A stretch of 64,000 nucleotides of DNA. Origin: Pigmentiphaga sp. H8. Its GTDB lineage: Bacteria; Pseudomonadota; Gammaproteobacteria; Burkholderiales; Burkholderiaceae_B. The notes under the pieces were generated by a model that saw nothing but the letters and a program-made list of their open reading frames with translations, had not been told where the DNA came from and searched no databases. A program made the position numbers and the translations under genes. Position 1 is the first letter of the stretch, and every line of letters starts with the position of its first letter. Positions 1-9,769 of this stretch are shown here, piece after piece. The DNA is taken from the NCBI RefSeq assembly GCF_003854895.1, contig NZ_CP033966.1:4278001-4342000 (forward strand), read 5' to 3'.

Positions 1-125
1 ACACCGGCCACGAAGCAATTCTTGCCGTTGGCGTACTCGCGGCACATGCGGGTGTGGAATTGACCGGTCTTGCCGGTGATCCCCTGCGTGATCACCTTGG
101 TATCTTTGTTGATCAGAATCGACAT
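1..125 (-). CDS. sucD: succinyl-CoA synthetase alpha subunit, N-terminal part only
   Basis: Only the first 41 or so codons are inside the window; the gene runs off the left edge. The translation starts MSILINKDTKVITQGITGK and continues TGQFHTRMCREYANG, the usual start of the SucD alpha subunit, whose N-terminal Rossmann domain binds CoA. SucCD converts succinyl-CoA to succinate with nucleotide triphosphate formation in the TCA cycle, in the cytoplasm. An AAGGA ribosome site precedes the ATG. It lies 38 nt downstream of sucC on the same strand, so the two are almost certainly co-transcribed in the normal sucC-sucD order. Confidence 0.96.
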   Translation of the reverse strand, partial: MSILINKDTKVITQGITGKTGQFHTRMCREYANGKNCFVAG

Positions 126-163
126 TTCGAGTCCTTAATATCCTGTGCTGTGCGCTCGTGCGC

Positions 164-1324
<1,161 letters not shown>

Positions 1325-1632
1325 GCGGAGCCTTCGCTGTCGGGTAGACGTTGAATGATCGGTTGGAAAAGACCAGCGCGATGACGGGTCATGCGCCTGG
1401 ATACGGATGGGGATAGCCCAGGCGTAGCCGCGGCCGGGCAAACAAAAGCCCACGGACCTGTACTCGGGACGAGCAAAGTCGCGGGCTGTCGCATAGCGAG
1501 GCGATTGGCGGTTACGGGCATGCGCTAAGGTGCCGATTGCATCGGGGGCGCCGGCAGATTCCGGGCGTGGCCGGGAGGCAATGGGCGGGCGATAAAACCC
1601 GGAGAGTATAGCACCCCTGCCTGCGGGCCCTT
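1325..1632. other. gap between metE and sucC, probable sucC leader and promoter
   Basis: About 308 bases without a convincing gene. It must hold the end of the metE transcript and the promoter and leader of sucCD, all on the minus strand. A TATACT hexamer on the minus strand (1605-1610) could be a -10 element, but no good -35 sits at the right distance. No terminator hairpin with a T-run was seen. Confidence 0.4.
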
Positions 1633-3951
1633 CTACCCCGCGGCGGGGCCGCCCCGCCGGAGCGCGCGCGCCGCGGCCACCATTTCCCGCAGCGCCGCCT
1701 CGGCCTCGGGCCAGGCCCGGGTCTTGAGGCCGCAGTCGGGATTGACCCACAGGCGCTCGGCCGGCAGGCGCGCGGCCGCCTGGCGGATCAGCCCGACCAT
1801 CGCCTCGGCCTGGGGCACGTTGGGCGTATGGATGTCGTAGACGCCCGGGCCGATGTCATTGGGATAGCGGAAACCCTCGAACGCGCCGAGCAGCTCCCTG
1901 TTCGAGCGCGAGGTCTCGAGGGTGACGACATCCGCGTCCATCGCGGCGATGGACGCGATGATGTCGTTGAACTCGGAATAGCACATGTGGGTATGGATCT
2001 GGGTGTCGTCGCGCACGCCGGCCGTGCAGAGCCGGAAGCTGTCGACCGCCCAGTCCAGATACTCGGCCCGCTGCGCCCGCCGCAGGGGCAGACCTTCGCG
2101 AAAGGCCGGCTCGTCGACCTGGATCACGCCTATGCCGGCCGCCTCCAGGTCCAGGGCTTCGCCGCGCAGGGCCAGCGCCAATTGCCGGCAGGTCGTGCCG
2201 CGCGGCTGGTCGTCGCGCACGAAGGACCACTGGAGCAGCGTGACCGGCCCCGTCAGCATGCCCTTCACCGGCCGCTCGGTCAGCGACTGGGCGTACGCGG
2301 TCCAGCCGACCGTCATGGGCGCCGGACGCGCGATGTCGCCGAACAGGACGGGCGGCTTCACGCAGCGCGAACCGTAGCTCTGCACCCAGCCATTCTGGGT
2401 AAAGGCGAAGCCCGCCAGGAGTTCGCCGAAGTACTCGACCATGTCGTTGCGCTCGGCTTCGCCGTGCACCAGCACGTCCAGCCCCACCCGTTCCTGGAAG
2501 GCGATGCCGTCGGCGATCTCCTGGCGGATGGCCTTTTCGTAGGCGGCGTCGCCCAGCGCCCCGGCCCGCCAGTCGCGGCGCAGCGCTCGGATCTCCGGGG
2601 TCTGGGGCAACGAACCGATGGTCGTGGTGGGAAACGCCGGCAGCCGCAGCCGCGCCCGCTGGGCGGCGGTCCGCTGCGCGAAGGGAGCACGGGCCCGAGC
2701 CAGTCCGGCGGCATCCCGCAGGGCGGCCTGGACCGCCGGCAGGTGGATGCGCCGCGACTCGGCGCGCGTGCGCAGGGCGCGGCGCTGCACGGCCAGCGCA
2801 TCGGCTACCCCGGCCACGCCGTCCGCGGCCTCGCCCAGCTCCAGGGCCCGGGCGAGCAGCGACAGCTCGTCCAGCTTCTGGCGGGCGAAGCTGAGCCAGC
2901 TCTTGAGTTCGTCGTCCAGTTGCTCTTCGGCCGACAGGTCCACCGGCACGTGCAGCAGCGAGCACGACGGCGCCAGCCACAGGCGCTCGCCCAGGGCCGC
3001 GGCGTACGGCGACAGCCGCGCGCGCCAGGCATCCAGGTCGGCGCGCCAGACGTTGCGGCCGTCGATCACGCCGGCCGACAGCACCTGGCCTGCCCGCAGT
3101 CCGGCGGCCACGGCCGCCAGTTGCTCCGGCGCGCGCGCCAGGTCGACGTGCAGCCCGGCCACGGGCAATGCCTGGACCACCTGCAGATTGTCGTCCAGCG
3201 CGCCGAAATACGTGGCCAGCAGGATGGAGACCGGCGCGCCGGCCAGCCGCTCGTACACCGCGGCAAAGGCCTCGCGCCAGGCGGCGGGCAGGTCCAGCGC
3301 CAGGATGGGCTCGTCGATCTGCACCCAGCGCACGCCCAGGCCGGCCAGCCGCGCCAGCACTTCTTCATAGACGGGCAACAGGTCCGCCAGCAGCGCCAGC
3401 TTGTCCGCGTCGCCCGCGCCCCGGTAGGCCTCGCCCTTGCCCAGCCACAGCCAGGTCAGCGGACCGGGAATGACGGGCTTGGCCGCATGGCCCAGCGCCC
3501 GCGCCTCGCGCACCTGCTCGAACAAGGTGTCGCGGGCGATGCGGAATTGCTGCCCCGGATGCAGTTCCGGCACCAGGTAGTGATAGTTCGTGTCGAACCA
3601 CTTGGTCATCTCGCACGCCGCAGCCGGCGAACCGCCCGGCGCGCGGCCCCGGGCCATCCGGAACACGGTGTCCAGCGTCACGGGCGCATCGCCGGCCTGG
3701 CCGAAACGCGCGGGAACCGCTCCCACCGTGGCCGACCACTCCAGCATGTGGTCGTACCAGGCGAAGTCGCCCACCGGCACCAGGGCTGCCCCGGATGCCG
3801 CCTGGACGGCCCAGTGGCGGGCGCGCAGTTCGCGTCCCGCCTGCTCCAGCGCTTCTTGCGTGGACAGCCCGGCCCAGTAGCTTTCCAGGGCGCGCTTGAG
3901 TTCGCGGCGCACGCCGATGCGGGGGAAGCCCAGGTTGTGCAGCGTAGCCAT
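1633..3951 (-). CDS. metE: cobalamin-independent methionine synthase
   Basis: 772 aa, close to the usual MetE length of about 750-770. It transfers the methyl group of 5-methyltetrahydropteroyl-polyglutamate to homocysteine, the last step of methionine synthesis, in the cytoplasm. The N-terminal barrel begins ATLHNLGFPRIGVRRELK. The catalytic C-terminal barrel carries FPTTTIGSLPQT, IQVDEPAFREG, the zinc-site motif HTHMCYSEF near residue 655 and NPDCGLKTR near residue 740, which supply the His and Cys zinc ligands. It is divergent from metR, the classic arrangement in which MetR with homocysteine activates metE. Confidence 0.97.
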   Translation of the reverse strand: MATLHNLGFPRIGVRRELKRALESYWAGLSTQEALEQAGRELRARHWAVQAASGAALVPVGDFAWYDHMLEWSATVGAVPARFGQAGDAPVTLDTVFRMARGRAPGGSPAAACEMTKWFDTNYHYLVPELHPGQQFRIARDTLFEQVREARALGHAAKPVIPGPLTWLWLGKGEAYRGAGDADKLALLADLLPVYEEVLARLAGLGVRWVQIDEPILALDLPAAWREAFAAVYERLAGAPVSILLATYFGALDDNLQVVQALPVAGLHVDLARAPEQLAAVAAGLRAGQVLSAGVIDGRNVWRADLDAWRARLSPYAAALGERLWLAPSCSLLHVPVDLSAEEQLDDELKSWLSFARQKLDELSLLARALELGEAADGVAGVADALAVQRRALRTRAESRRIHLPAVQAALRDAAGLARARAPFAQRTAAQRARLRLPAFPTTTIGSLPQTPEIRALRRDWRAGALGDAAYEKAIRQEIADGIAFQERVGLDVLVHGEAERNDMVEYFGELLAGFAFTQNGWVQSYGSRCVKPPVLFGDIARPAPMTVGWTAYAQSLTERPVKGMLTGPVTLLQWSFVRDDQPRGTTCRQLALALRGEALDLEAAGIGVIQVDEPAFREGLPLRRAQRAEYLDWAVDSFRLCTAGVRDDTQIHTHMCYSEFNDIIASIAAMDADVVTLETSRSNRELLGAFEGFRYPNDIGPGVYDIHTPNVPQAEAMVGLIRQAAARLPAERLWVNPDCGLKTRAWPEAEAALREMVAAARALRRGGPAAG

Positions 3952-4006
3952 GTCCGTGTCGCGTCCGACCTATCCGATGAAACACGGCATTGTGCAAGGC
4001 GGATGG

Positions 4007-4052
4007 CTTGAATCAAAATCAAGTTTTACATAACTAGTATGAATTTTTCTCA
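4007..4052. promoter_or_regulatory. candidate MetR operator region between metE and metR
   Basis: The 117-base divergent spacer holds two dyads. At 4007-4023 there is CTTGA-N7-TCAAG. At 4040-4052 there is TGAA-N5-CTCA, one base from the MetR consensus TGAA-N5-TTCA. Placement between metE and metR supports a MetR site. Binding itself is inferred. Confidence 0.5.
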
Positions 4053-4068
4053 AGTTATGATGGCAGCC

Positions 4069-5013
4069 ATGATAGACATCCGCCATCTCGAAACCCTGGT
4101 CGCCATACGCGAGGGCGGCAGCCTGGTCGAAGCGTCCGAGCGCCTGCACGTCACGCAGTCCGCGCTGTCGCACCAGTTGCGCGAACTGGAAGAACGCCTG
4201 GGCACGCAGTTGCTCAACCGGCGCACGCGCCCGCTGCGCTTCACCACGGCCGGCCTGCGCGTGCTGGCCCTGGCCGACGACGTCCTGCCCCGCATGCGGG
4301 CCGCCGAACGGGAACTGGGGCGCCTGGCGGCGGGACGCACCGGCCGCCTGCACCTGGCCATCGAATGCCATTCCTGCTTCCAGTGGCTGATGCCGGCGCT
4401 GGACGTGTTCCGCGAACAATGGCCCGAGGTCGTCCTGGACCTGTCCGCGGCCTTCTCCTTCGCGCCGTTGCCGGCGCTGGTGCGCGGCGACCTGGACCTG
4501 GTGATCACGTCCGACCCCATCCGCCTGGACGCGGTGCGCTACGTGCCGCTGTTCCGCTACGAACTGGTGCTGGCCGTGGCGCGCAACAGCCCGCTGGCGA
4601 CGTTCAAGACCCTGGAGCCGGCGCAACTGGCGGAACAGACACTGATCACCTACCCCGTCGAGCGCGATCGGCTGGACATCTTCACCGCCTTCCTGGACCC
4701 TGCCGACGTGGAGCCGGCGCAAATCCGCACCACCGAACTCACGCCCATGATCATCCAGCTCGTGGCAAGCGGCCGCGGCGTGACGGCCATCCCCAACTGG
4801 GCGCTGACCGAATACCTGGACCAGGGCTTGCTGCATGCCTGCCGCCTGGGCGCGGAAGGCGTCTGGCGCACGCTGTACGCGGGCGTGCGGGTCGAGGACC
4901 AGGACGCGCCCTACATCCTGAACTTCCTGGACATCGCGCGCGAACTGACGTTCCGGAACCTGACCGGCATCCGGGCGCCCCGCGGCGAACGCCAGGCCGC
5001 CCCGGGGCCCTGA
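4069..5013 (+). CDS. metR: LysR-family regulator of methionine biosynthesis
   Basis: 314 aa from the ATG at 4069. An upstream in-frame ATG at 4039 would add ten residues, but MetR proteins begin at the equivalent of MIDIRHLETL. The N-terminal winged helix contains SLVEASERLHVTQSALSHQLRELE, nearly identical in pattern to enterobacterial MetR. The rest is a LysR co-inducer domain, which in MetR senses homocysteine. Divergent to metE, which it probably activates. Its stop lies two bases from the stop of the convergent metallopeptidase gene. Confidence 0.93.
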   Translation: MIDIRHLETLVAIREGGSLVEASERLHVTQSALSHQLRELEERLGTQLLNRRTRPLRFTTAGLRVLALADDVLPRMRAAERELGRLAAGRTGRLHLAIECHSCFQWLMPALDVFREQWPEVVLDLSAAFSFAPLPALVRGDLDLVITSDPIRLDAVRYVPLFRYELVLAVARNSPLATFKTLEPAQLAEQTLITYPVERDRLDIFTAFLDPADVEPAQIRTTELTPMIIQLVASGRGVTAIPNWALTEYLDQGLLHACRLGAEGVWRTLYAGVRVEDQDAPYILNFLDIARELTFRNLTGIRAPRGERQAAPGP

Positions 5014-5014
5014 G

Positions 5015-6637
5015 CTACTGGACGACGACGGTCAGGGCCGAACCCGCCGGCACCGCCACGGTTTCGGAATACGACGCGCCCGACGGCCGGCGCACCACCG
5101 GAAAATGGCCCGAGGCCTTGAGCGTGGACGGCGAACTGGACGGCAGCGTGCGCAGCGAGGCGTAGTCGGGGCCGTTGATGGCGGGCAGGTCGTAGCCGCC
5201 CTGCGTCCGGCGCGGATAGCCGAACCCGGCTGGCGGCGACGCGGGCAACAGGGCCAGCGCCGCGCCCCAGTCGCGCAAGGCCGGACGCGCGCCCGCGCCA
5301 CCCGCCTGCCTGACGGCCTGGTCGAGCAGCGTGAACGAATCGGTGGACGAGGTGCCGCGCAGCAGGCTGCGGTAGAAATCCGTGCCATATTGCCGCAGCA
5401 GGTAGCCGCCGTAGTTGGCGGCGATGGGATACGAGAAACAACTGGAGGACACGCTGGCGTCCCAGCCCCGGATGTAGTCGCAGTTCTGGCTCTGGTGGAG
5501 CCAGTTGCCGTAGTCCCCGTCCCGCAACGGGTTGAAGCCCGGCACCACCCGGCCCGAAGCCAGGTCTTCCATCATCAATGCCGTGGTCTCTTCCAGCCAG
5601 ACCGCGAAGCGGTTGTCCGGACTCACGCCCGTGCGCGCGGCGCGCTGGTAGAAATTGACCATGTGGGTCATCTCGTGCGCCAGCGTCGTATAGCCAGTGT
5701 TCCGGCCCGCCTGGCCGCCCAGGTACATGGTCTCGGTGTCCAGGAACAGCACCACCGCCTCGTTGCTGAGCCCCTCGTAGCTCTTCAGGAAGGCATTGGC
5801 GCTGAAGAAATAGCCGATCACGCCCCAGGCCTTGCCGTCGGGCGTGATGTTGGACAGCACGATGTGCAGGTCCTGGTCAGCGCCGATATAGCCGCTGCCG
5901 ACGGTATCGCCCCAGGGCTCGCCCGCGAGGTCGGTCACGATGGGATAGACGGAATCCTGGTTCGACGAGAACCGGCTCTTCAGGCTGTCCAGCAGGGCCT
6001 CGCTTACCTTCGCGGCGGACCGCTCGCCGTCCTGTACCCAGATGTTCAGCCAGCGCCCGTCGGAGGCCGCCCAGCGGCGGGCCAGCGTGGCCTGGAACCG
6101 CGTACCGCCGCTGTCCTGCCATTCCCGTGTATCGCCTTCGACGGCGGCGCGCACCGCGGCGGCGGGCCCTTGCCGCGCCGAGGCTTGCGGCTGGGACGCG
6201 CGATCGACCGGCGGCTGGTAGTCGCGGATATGCGCGGGGATCTGGTTGACGCCCGGCAGGTGATCCGGATCGGACGGGGCGTCTATTTTCGACGCCGTGG
6301 CGGGCCGGTCCGCCACGGATGTGCTGACCGAGGCCATGCCGGCATCGCGGTCGGACACATTGGTGAAGACCAGGGTGACGGTGCGGCCGCTGACGCCATT
6401 GAGGGTGATCGGCACGGACGTGCCCGAACTCGAGCCGCTATTGTCGTAGCGCCAGATGCCGACGCCGCTGCCGCGATAAGTCTGGGCGTCTGACGCGCCG
6501 CACTGCGCGCCGCTGCACGCCACCGACAACACGCCCGATCCGGACACCTCGCTGCCCCCGCCGCCACAGGAGGCCAGCAGCGCCGCCAACGAGATTCCGG
6601 CCAATGTCCGGATGGTACCCACGGTCTCGCGATTCAT
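5015..6637 (-). CDS. exported lipoprotein metallopeptidase, M30 (hyicolysin)-like
   Basis: 540 aa from the ATG at 6637, which follows a G-rich ribosome site; an in-frame upstream ATG at 6670 would place eleven odd residues before the signal peptide. The start MNRETVGTIRTLAGISL leads into LLASC, a lipobox, so it is probably a lipoprotein. Near residue 320 TTLAHEMTHMVNF carries the HExTH-type zinc motif used by family M30, and the following ENTTALMMEDL-like stretch (WLEETTALMMEDLAS) could give the third ligand. The N-terminal 120 residues are low-complexity and beta-rich. Substrate unknown. It stands alone on its strand between metR and a small exported protein. Confidence 0.75.
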   Translation of the reverse strand: MNRETVGTIRTLAGISLAALLASCGGGGSEVSGSGVLSVACSGAQCGASDAQTYRGSGVGIWRYDNSGSSSGTSVPITLNGVSGRTVTLVFTNVSDRDAGMASVSTSVADRPATASKIDAPSDPDHLPGVNQIPAHIRDYQPPVDRASQPQASARQGPAAAVRAAVEGDTREWQDSGGTRFQATLARRWAASDGRWLNIWVQDGERSAAKVSEALLDSLKSRFSSNQDSVYPIVTDLAGEPWGDTVGSGYIGADQDLHIVLSNITPDGKAWGVIGYFFSANAFLKSYEGLSNEAVVLFLDTETMYLGGQAGRNTGYTTLAHEMTHMVNFYQRAARTGVSPDNRFAVWLEETTALMMEDLASGRVVPGFNPLRDGDYGNWLHQSQNCDYIRGWDASVSSSCFSYPIAANYGGYLLRQYGTDFYRSLLRGTSSTDSFTLLDQAVRQAGGAGARPALRDWGAALALLPASPPAGFGYPRRTQGGYDLPAINGPDYASLRTLPSSSPSTLKASGHFPVVRRPSGASYSETVAVPAGSALTVVVQ

Positions 6638-6685
6638 CTTGCCCCCGCCGAAGAAGCCTTGGCGCAACATACCATGGCACGCGGA

Positions 6686-6988
6686 CTAGCGGATGGACTG
6701 CACCTGCAACTGGGCGGGCATCCCGCCACCAGCCTCGCTGGCGGAACGGGCCACCGTGCCGGTGACCGTGACGGTGCGGGATTGCAGGTCCTGCATCTGC
6801 TGCCAGGTCAGGCCGCGCAGGTCCCATTGCCGCTCGCCCGATTCGAGCACGGCGACGACGAAAGGCTCGTTGCCCTTGAGCACGAGACGCCCTTCCAGCG
6901 TGATCACGTCGCCCGCCTGGGGAGCGGACTGGGCGCAGGCCCACAGGCTGGACACGCTCAGGCACAGGGCCAGGAACAATGCACGCAT
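6686..6988 (-). CDS. small exported protein, OB-fold-like
   Basis: 100 aa. MRALFLALCLSVSSLWACAQ is a clear signal peptide, with cleavage probably after ACA. The mature 80 residues read DVITLEGRLVLKGNEPFVVAVLE and then DLQSRTVTVTGTVAR, alternating short beta strands that look like a small OB-fold (periplasmic BOF-like) domain. I do not recognise a named family. It lies 63 bases downstream of recX on the same strand, but with a gap that could hold its own promoter. Confidence 0.65.
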   Translation of the reverse strand: MRALFLALCLSVSSLWACAQSAPQAGDVITLEGRLVLKGNEPFVVAVLESGERQWDLRGLTWQQMQDLQSRTVTVTGTVARSASEAGGGMPAQLQVQSIR

Positions 6989-7051
6989 AGCGGCCTCGCG
7001 GCGAAAACGGATGCGGAAAGTGTACGGGGGTTCGGGAAAGCGGCCTAGGTC

Positions 7052-7534
7052 CTAATCTTGATCCAGGTCGTCGAGATCGACGCCTCGCAACACCTGCCTG
7101 ATGGTGGACTGGCCGAAGCCCCGTGACATCAGGAAACGCACCTGCTTGGCGCGCTGGCTGGCATCGGCGGGCAGCGTGCCGAAGCGCTTGCGCCACACCT
7201 CGCGCGCCCGGGCCAGTTCGGTGGTTTCGAGCGTGTCCCGCAGTTCGGCGATCTGCGCATCCGCCACGCCATGCTGGCGCAGCTCATGCATGATGCGCAG
7301 GGTGCCCTGCTTGGCCGCCAGCCGATGCACCACGCTCTGCGCGTAGCGCTGGGTGGACAGCCAGCCTTCCTTCTCCAGGCTGTCGAGCACGGCGCGAACC
7401 TCGTCCTCTTCCCCGAAACGGGCAAGCTTGCGGCCCAGTTCCAGGCGGCTGTGTTCGCGCCGGGACAGATAGCCCACCGCCCGGGCCTTCAACGAAGGGC
7501 CGGAGGCGGGCTTGCCGTCGTCACTCGTCCTCAA
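7052..7534 (-). CDS. recX: RecA-modulating protein RecX
   Basis: 160 aa. RecX binds RecA filaments and limits recombinase and coprotease activity. The three-helix repeat structure of the family is visible in AVGYLSRREHSRLELGRKL, the segment LEKEGWLSTQRYAQSVV, and RFLMSRGFGQSTIRQVL. Its start lies 14 bases inside recA, so translation is probably coupled and transcription comes from the SOS-controlled recA promoter. Confidence 0.95.
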   Translation of the reverse strand: MRTSDDGKPASGPSLKARAVGYLSRREHSRLELGRKLARFGEEDEVRAVLDSLEKEGWLSTQRYAQSVVHRLAAKQGTLRIMHELRQHGVADAQIAELRDTLETTELARAREVWRKRFGTLPADASQRAKQVRFLMSRGFGQSTIRQVLRGVDLDDLDQD

Positions 7535-8600
7535 GCTCGGCTTCGGTCACTTTGCCGGCGCCGGCGACCCTGGCGGCCACGCCCAGGCTGTCGCGCACGC
7601 GGTTCTCGATCTCGATGGCCATTTCCACGCGCTCCTTCAGGAACTCGCGGGCATTGTCCTTGCCCTGGCCGATGCGCTCGCCGTTATAGCTGAACCACGA
7701 ACCGGACTTCTCGACGATGCCTGCCTGCACGCCCAGGTCCAGGATCTCGCCTTCGCGCGAGATGCCGGCGCCGTACATGATGTCGAACTCCGCGCTCTTG
7801 AACGGCGGCGACACCTTGTTCTTGACGACCTTGACCCGGGTCTCGTTGCCGATGACCTCGTCGCCCTTCTTGATGGAGCCGGTGCGGCGGATGTCGAGGC
7901 GGACCGAGGCGTAGAACTTCAGCGCGTTGCCGCCGGTGGTGGTTTCGGGGTTGCCGAACATGACGCCGATCTTCATCCGGATCTGGTTGATGAAGATGAC
8001 CATGCAATTGGTGCGCTTGATCGAGGCGGTCAGCTTGCGCAGCGCCTGGCTCATCAGGCGGGCCTGCAGGCCGGGCAGCGAATCGCCCATCTCGCCTTCG
8101 ATTTCGGCCTTGGGCACCAGCGCCGCGACCGAGTCGATGACGATCAGGTCGACCGCGCCCGAGCGCACCAGCGCGTCGGTGATTTCCAGGGCCTGTTCGC
8201 CGGTGTCGGGCTGCGAGATCAGCAGGTCGGTCAGGTTCACGCCCAGCTTGGAGGCGTACTGGACGTCGAGCGCGTGCTCGGCGTCGATGAAGGCGCAGGC
8301 GCCCCCCAGTTTCTGCATTTCGGCGACGACCTGCAGCGTGAGCGTGGTCTTGCCGGACGATTCCGGGCCGTAGATCTCGATGACCCGGCCGCGCGGCAGG
8401 CCGCCGACGCCCAGGGCGATGTCCAGGCCGAGCGAACCGGTGGAGACGACCTGGATGTCGTGCTCGACCTCGTTGTCGCCATAGCGCATGACCGAGCCCT
8501 TGCCGAACTGCTTTTCGATCTGGGACAGCGCGGCGGCCAGGGCCTTGGTCTTTTCGTTCTGGGCAGCGGCTGCGGCCTTGGAAGCTTTGGTGTCGTCCAT
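7521..8600 (-). CDS. recA: DNA recombinase RecA
   Basis: 359 aa. RecA polymerises on single-stranded DNA, drives strand exchange and stimulates LexA self-cleavage. The Walker A motif GPESSGKTT is at residues 78-86; VIDSVAALVPKAEIEGEMGD marks loop L1 and NQIRMKIGVMFGNPETTTGGNAL covers loop L2. An AAGGA ribosome site lies seven bases before the ATG. Upstream sits a full-consensus LexA box. recX follows and overlaps by 14 bases. Confidence 0.99.
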   Translation of the reverse strand: MDDTKASKAAAAAQNEKTKALAAALSQIEKQFGKGSVMRYGDNEVEHDIQVVSTGSLGLDIALGVGGLPRGRVIEIYGPESSGKTTLTLQVVAEMQKLGGACAFIDAEHALDVQYASKLGVNLTDLLISQPDTGEQALEITDALVRSGAVDLIVIDSVAALVPKAEIEGEMGDSLPGLQARLMSQALRKLTASIKRTNCMVIFINQIRMKIGVMFGNPETTTGGNALKFYASVRLDIRRTGSIKKGDEVIGNETRVKVVKNKVSPPFKSAEFDIMYGAGISREGEILDLGVQAGIVEKSGSWFSYNGERIGQGKDNAREFLKERVEMAIEIENRVRDSLGVAARVAGAGKVTEAELEDE

Positions 8601-8643
8601 TCTGGGATCCTTGGGTTGATGGGCGAATTATGGCACTGCCCGA

Positions 8644-8663
8644 TACTGTATAAAAAAACAGTA
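8644..8663 (-). promoter_or_regulatory. LexA (SOS) box overlapping the recA promoter
   Basis: The 20-mer fits TACTG-N10-CAGTA exactly, with an A/T-only centre flanking the arms, as in the LexA consensus. On the minus strand a -35 TTGCAG (8669-8674) and a -10 TATACA (8647-8652) with a 16-base spacer overlap it, so bound LexA would block RNA polymerase. It lies 44 bases before the recA start codon. Confidence 0.93.
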
Positions 8664-8728
8664 TGGGACTGCAAGCTCCCAGGCCAAATTAACAACGGAA
8701 ATTTCGAAACAGGAGCGCCTGCCCCCGT

Positions 8729-9769
8729 TCAGTACCCCGCCCTGGCATAAGGATTGGCCCCCCGCCTGTACACCATCAGCGCGCGGCGGTAGCGGTTGAT
8801 CATCTCCCCCCGCTGGTTGCGCGCCTCGGTCAGCACCGTCACCACGCCCTGGTCGGGCCGCGAACCGGACAGGCGCGTGCCCTCGACCGTGGAACGCGCC
8901 TCGAGCGTGTCCCCCGGCATCAGGTCGGCGCCGAACTCCACGTCGGTCCATCCCAGGTTGACGGTGACCCGGCCGAAGGTGCGCGTGGACAGCGCCACGG
9001 CCACGCCTATCCCCCAGGTCTGCGGCACGACCGGCGCGGGCAGCCCCAGCGCCTGCGCAAAGGCATGGTCGTGGCTTTGCGGCTGCCACTCCATGGCGCG
9101 CAGCGCGTGCAGCGTGGCTTCCTCGGCCAGCAGGGTCTTGCGCGGGCTGTGGACGAAGGTTTCCCCCTGCCGCAGGTCCTCGAAGAAAAGGCCTGTCTGC
9201 TCGACCCAGGCGCCGTCCTCGCGCGCGGCATGCGACAGGAAGCGCGCCTCGTCCGCCGCCGAGGCGCCCGCGACCACATCGGGCCCCGCCGCGCCGTGCC
9301 ATAGCTCGGCCACGTAGCGCAGTTCGGCCACCTGCTCGCCGCGCTGGTTGTAGCCGCGCGTGAGCAGGCTGGCGCGGCCCAGGTGCGCGTCCACCGGCTC
9401 GGTGGCCAGCACTTCGGTTTCGACATACAGGGTATCGCCGCCGAACATGGGCCGGGTCAGCGCGATGCTGGACATGGACACGATGCGGCGGCGACGGCCG
9501 AAGGTCTTGGACGTCATGCCGATCAGCCGCTGCAGGGTCAGCGTGCTGACCATCAGGGGCCGCTTCCAGTCCGTCAGCCCGGCGTAGCAGTCGTCGTAGT
9601 GGACCATGGCGGCATTGATGGAATCCAGGGCCTCGGCCACGTTGTCCTGCTGCGAGAACGTGATGCCCGGCCGATGGACGAAACGCTGTCCGGCCGACAG
9701 GTGCTCGAAGCCCAGGCCGAAGCGTTCGGCATACAGGCCGTCGCCCAGGTGGTAGTAGGAACTATGCAT
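8729..9769 (-). CDS. double-hotdog MaoC-type enoyl-CoA hydratase, mesaconyl-CoA hydratase-like
   Basis: 346 aa. Two MaoC hotdog halves are visible: AGQRFVHRPGITFSQQDNVAEALDSINAA at the start of the first and LRQGETFVHSPRKTLLAEEATLHALRAM at the start of the second, with SHDHAFAQALGLPAPVVPQTWGIG in the active-site region. Length and two-domain form match mesaconyl-C1-CoA hydratase (Mch/Mcd) and related enzymes acting on C5 dicarboxylic CoA esters. It is the last gene of the CoA-transferase operon and overlaps the lyase gene by eight bases. The exact substrate isomer cannot be read from sequence. Confidence 0.8.
   Translation of the reverse strand: MHSSYYHLGDGLYAERFGLGFEHLSAGQRFVHRPGITFSQQDNVAEALDSINAAMVHYDDCYAGLTDWKRPLMVSTLTLQRLIGMTSKTFGRRRRIVSMSSIALTRPMFGGDTLYVETEVLATEPVDAHLGRASLLTRGYNQRGEQVAELRYVAELWHGAAGPDVVAGASAADEARFLSHAAREDGAWVEQTGLFFEDLRQGETFVHSPRKTLLAEEATLHALRAMEWQPQSHDHAFAQALGLPAPVVPQTWGIGVAVALSTRTFGRVTVNLGWTDVEFGADLMPGDTLEARSTVEGTRLSGSRPDQGVVTVLTEARNQRGEMINRYRRALMVYRRGANPYARAGY

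Noticed and set aside
1828..4011. 727-codon plus-strand open frame
   Set aside because: Exactly antisense to metE, which has all catalytic motifs.
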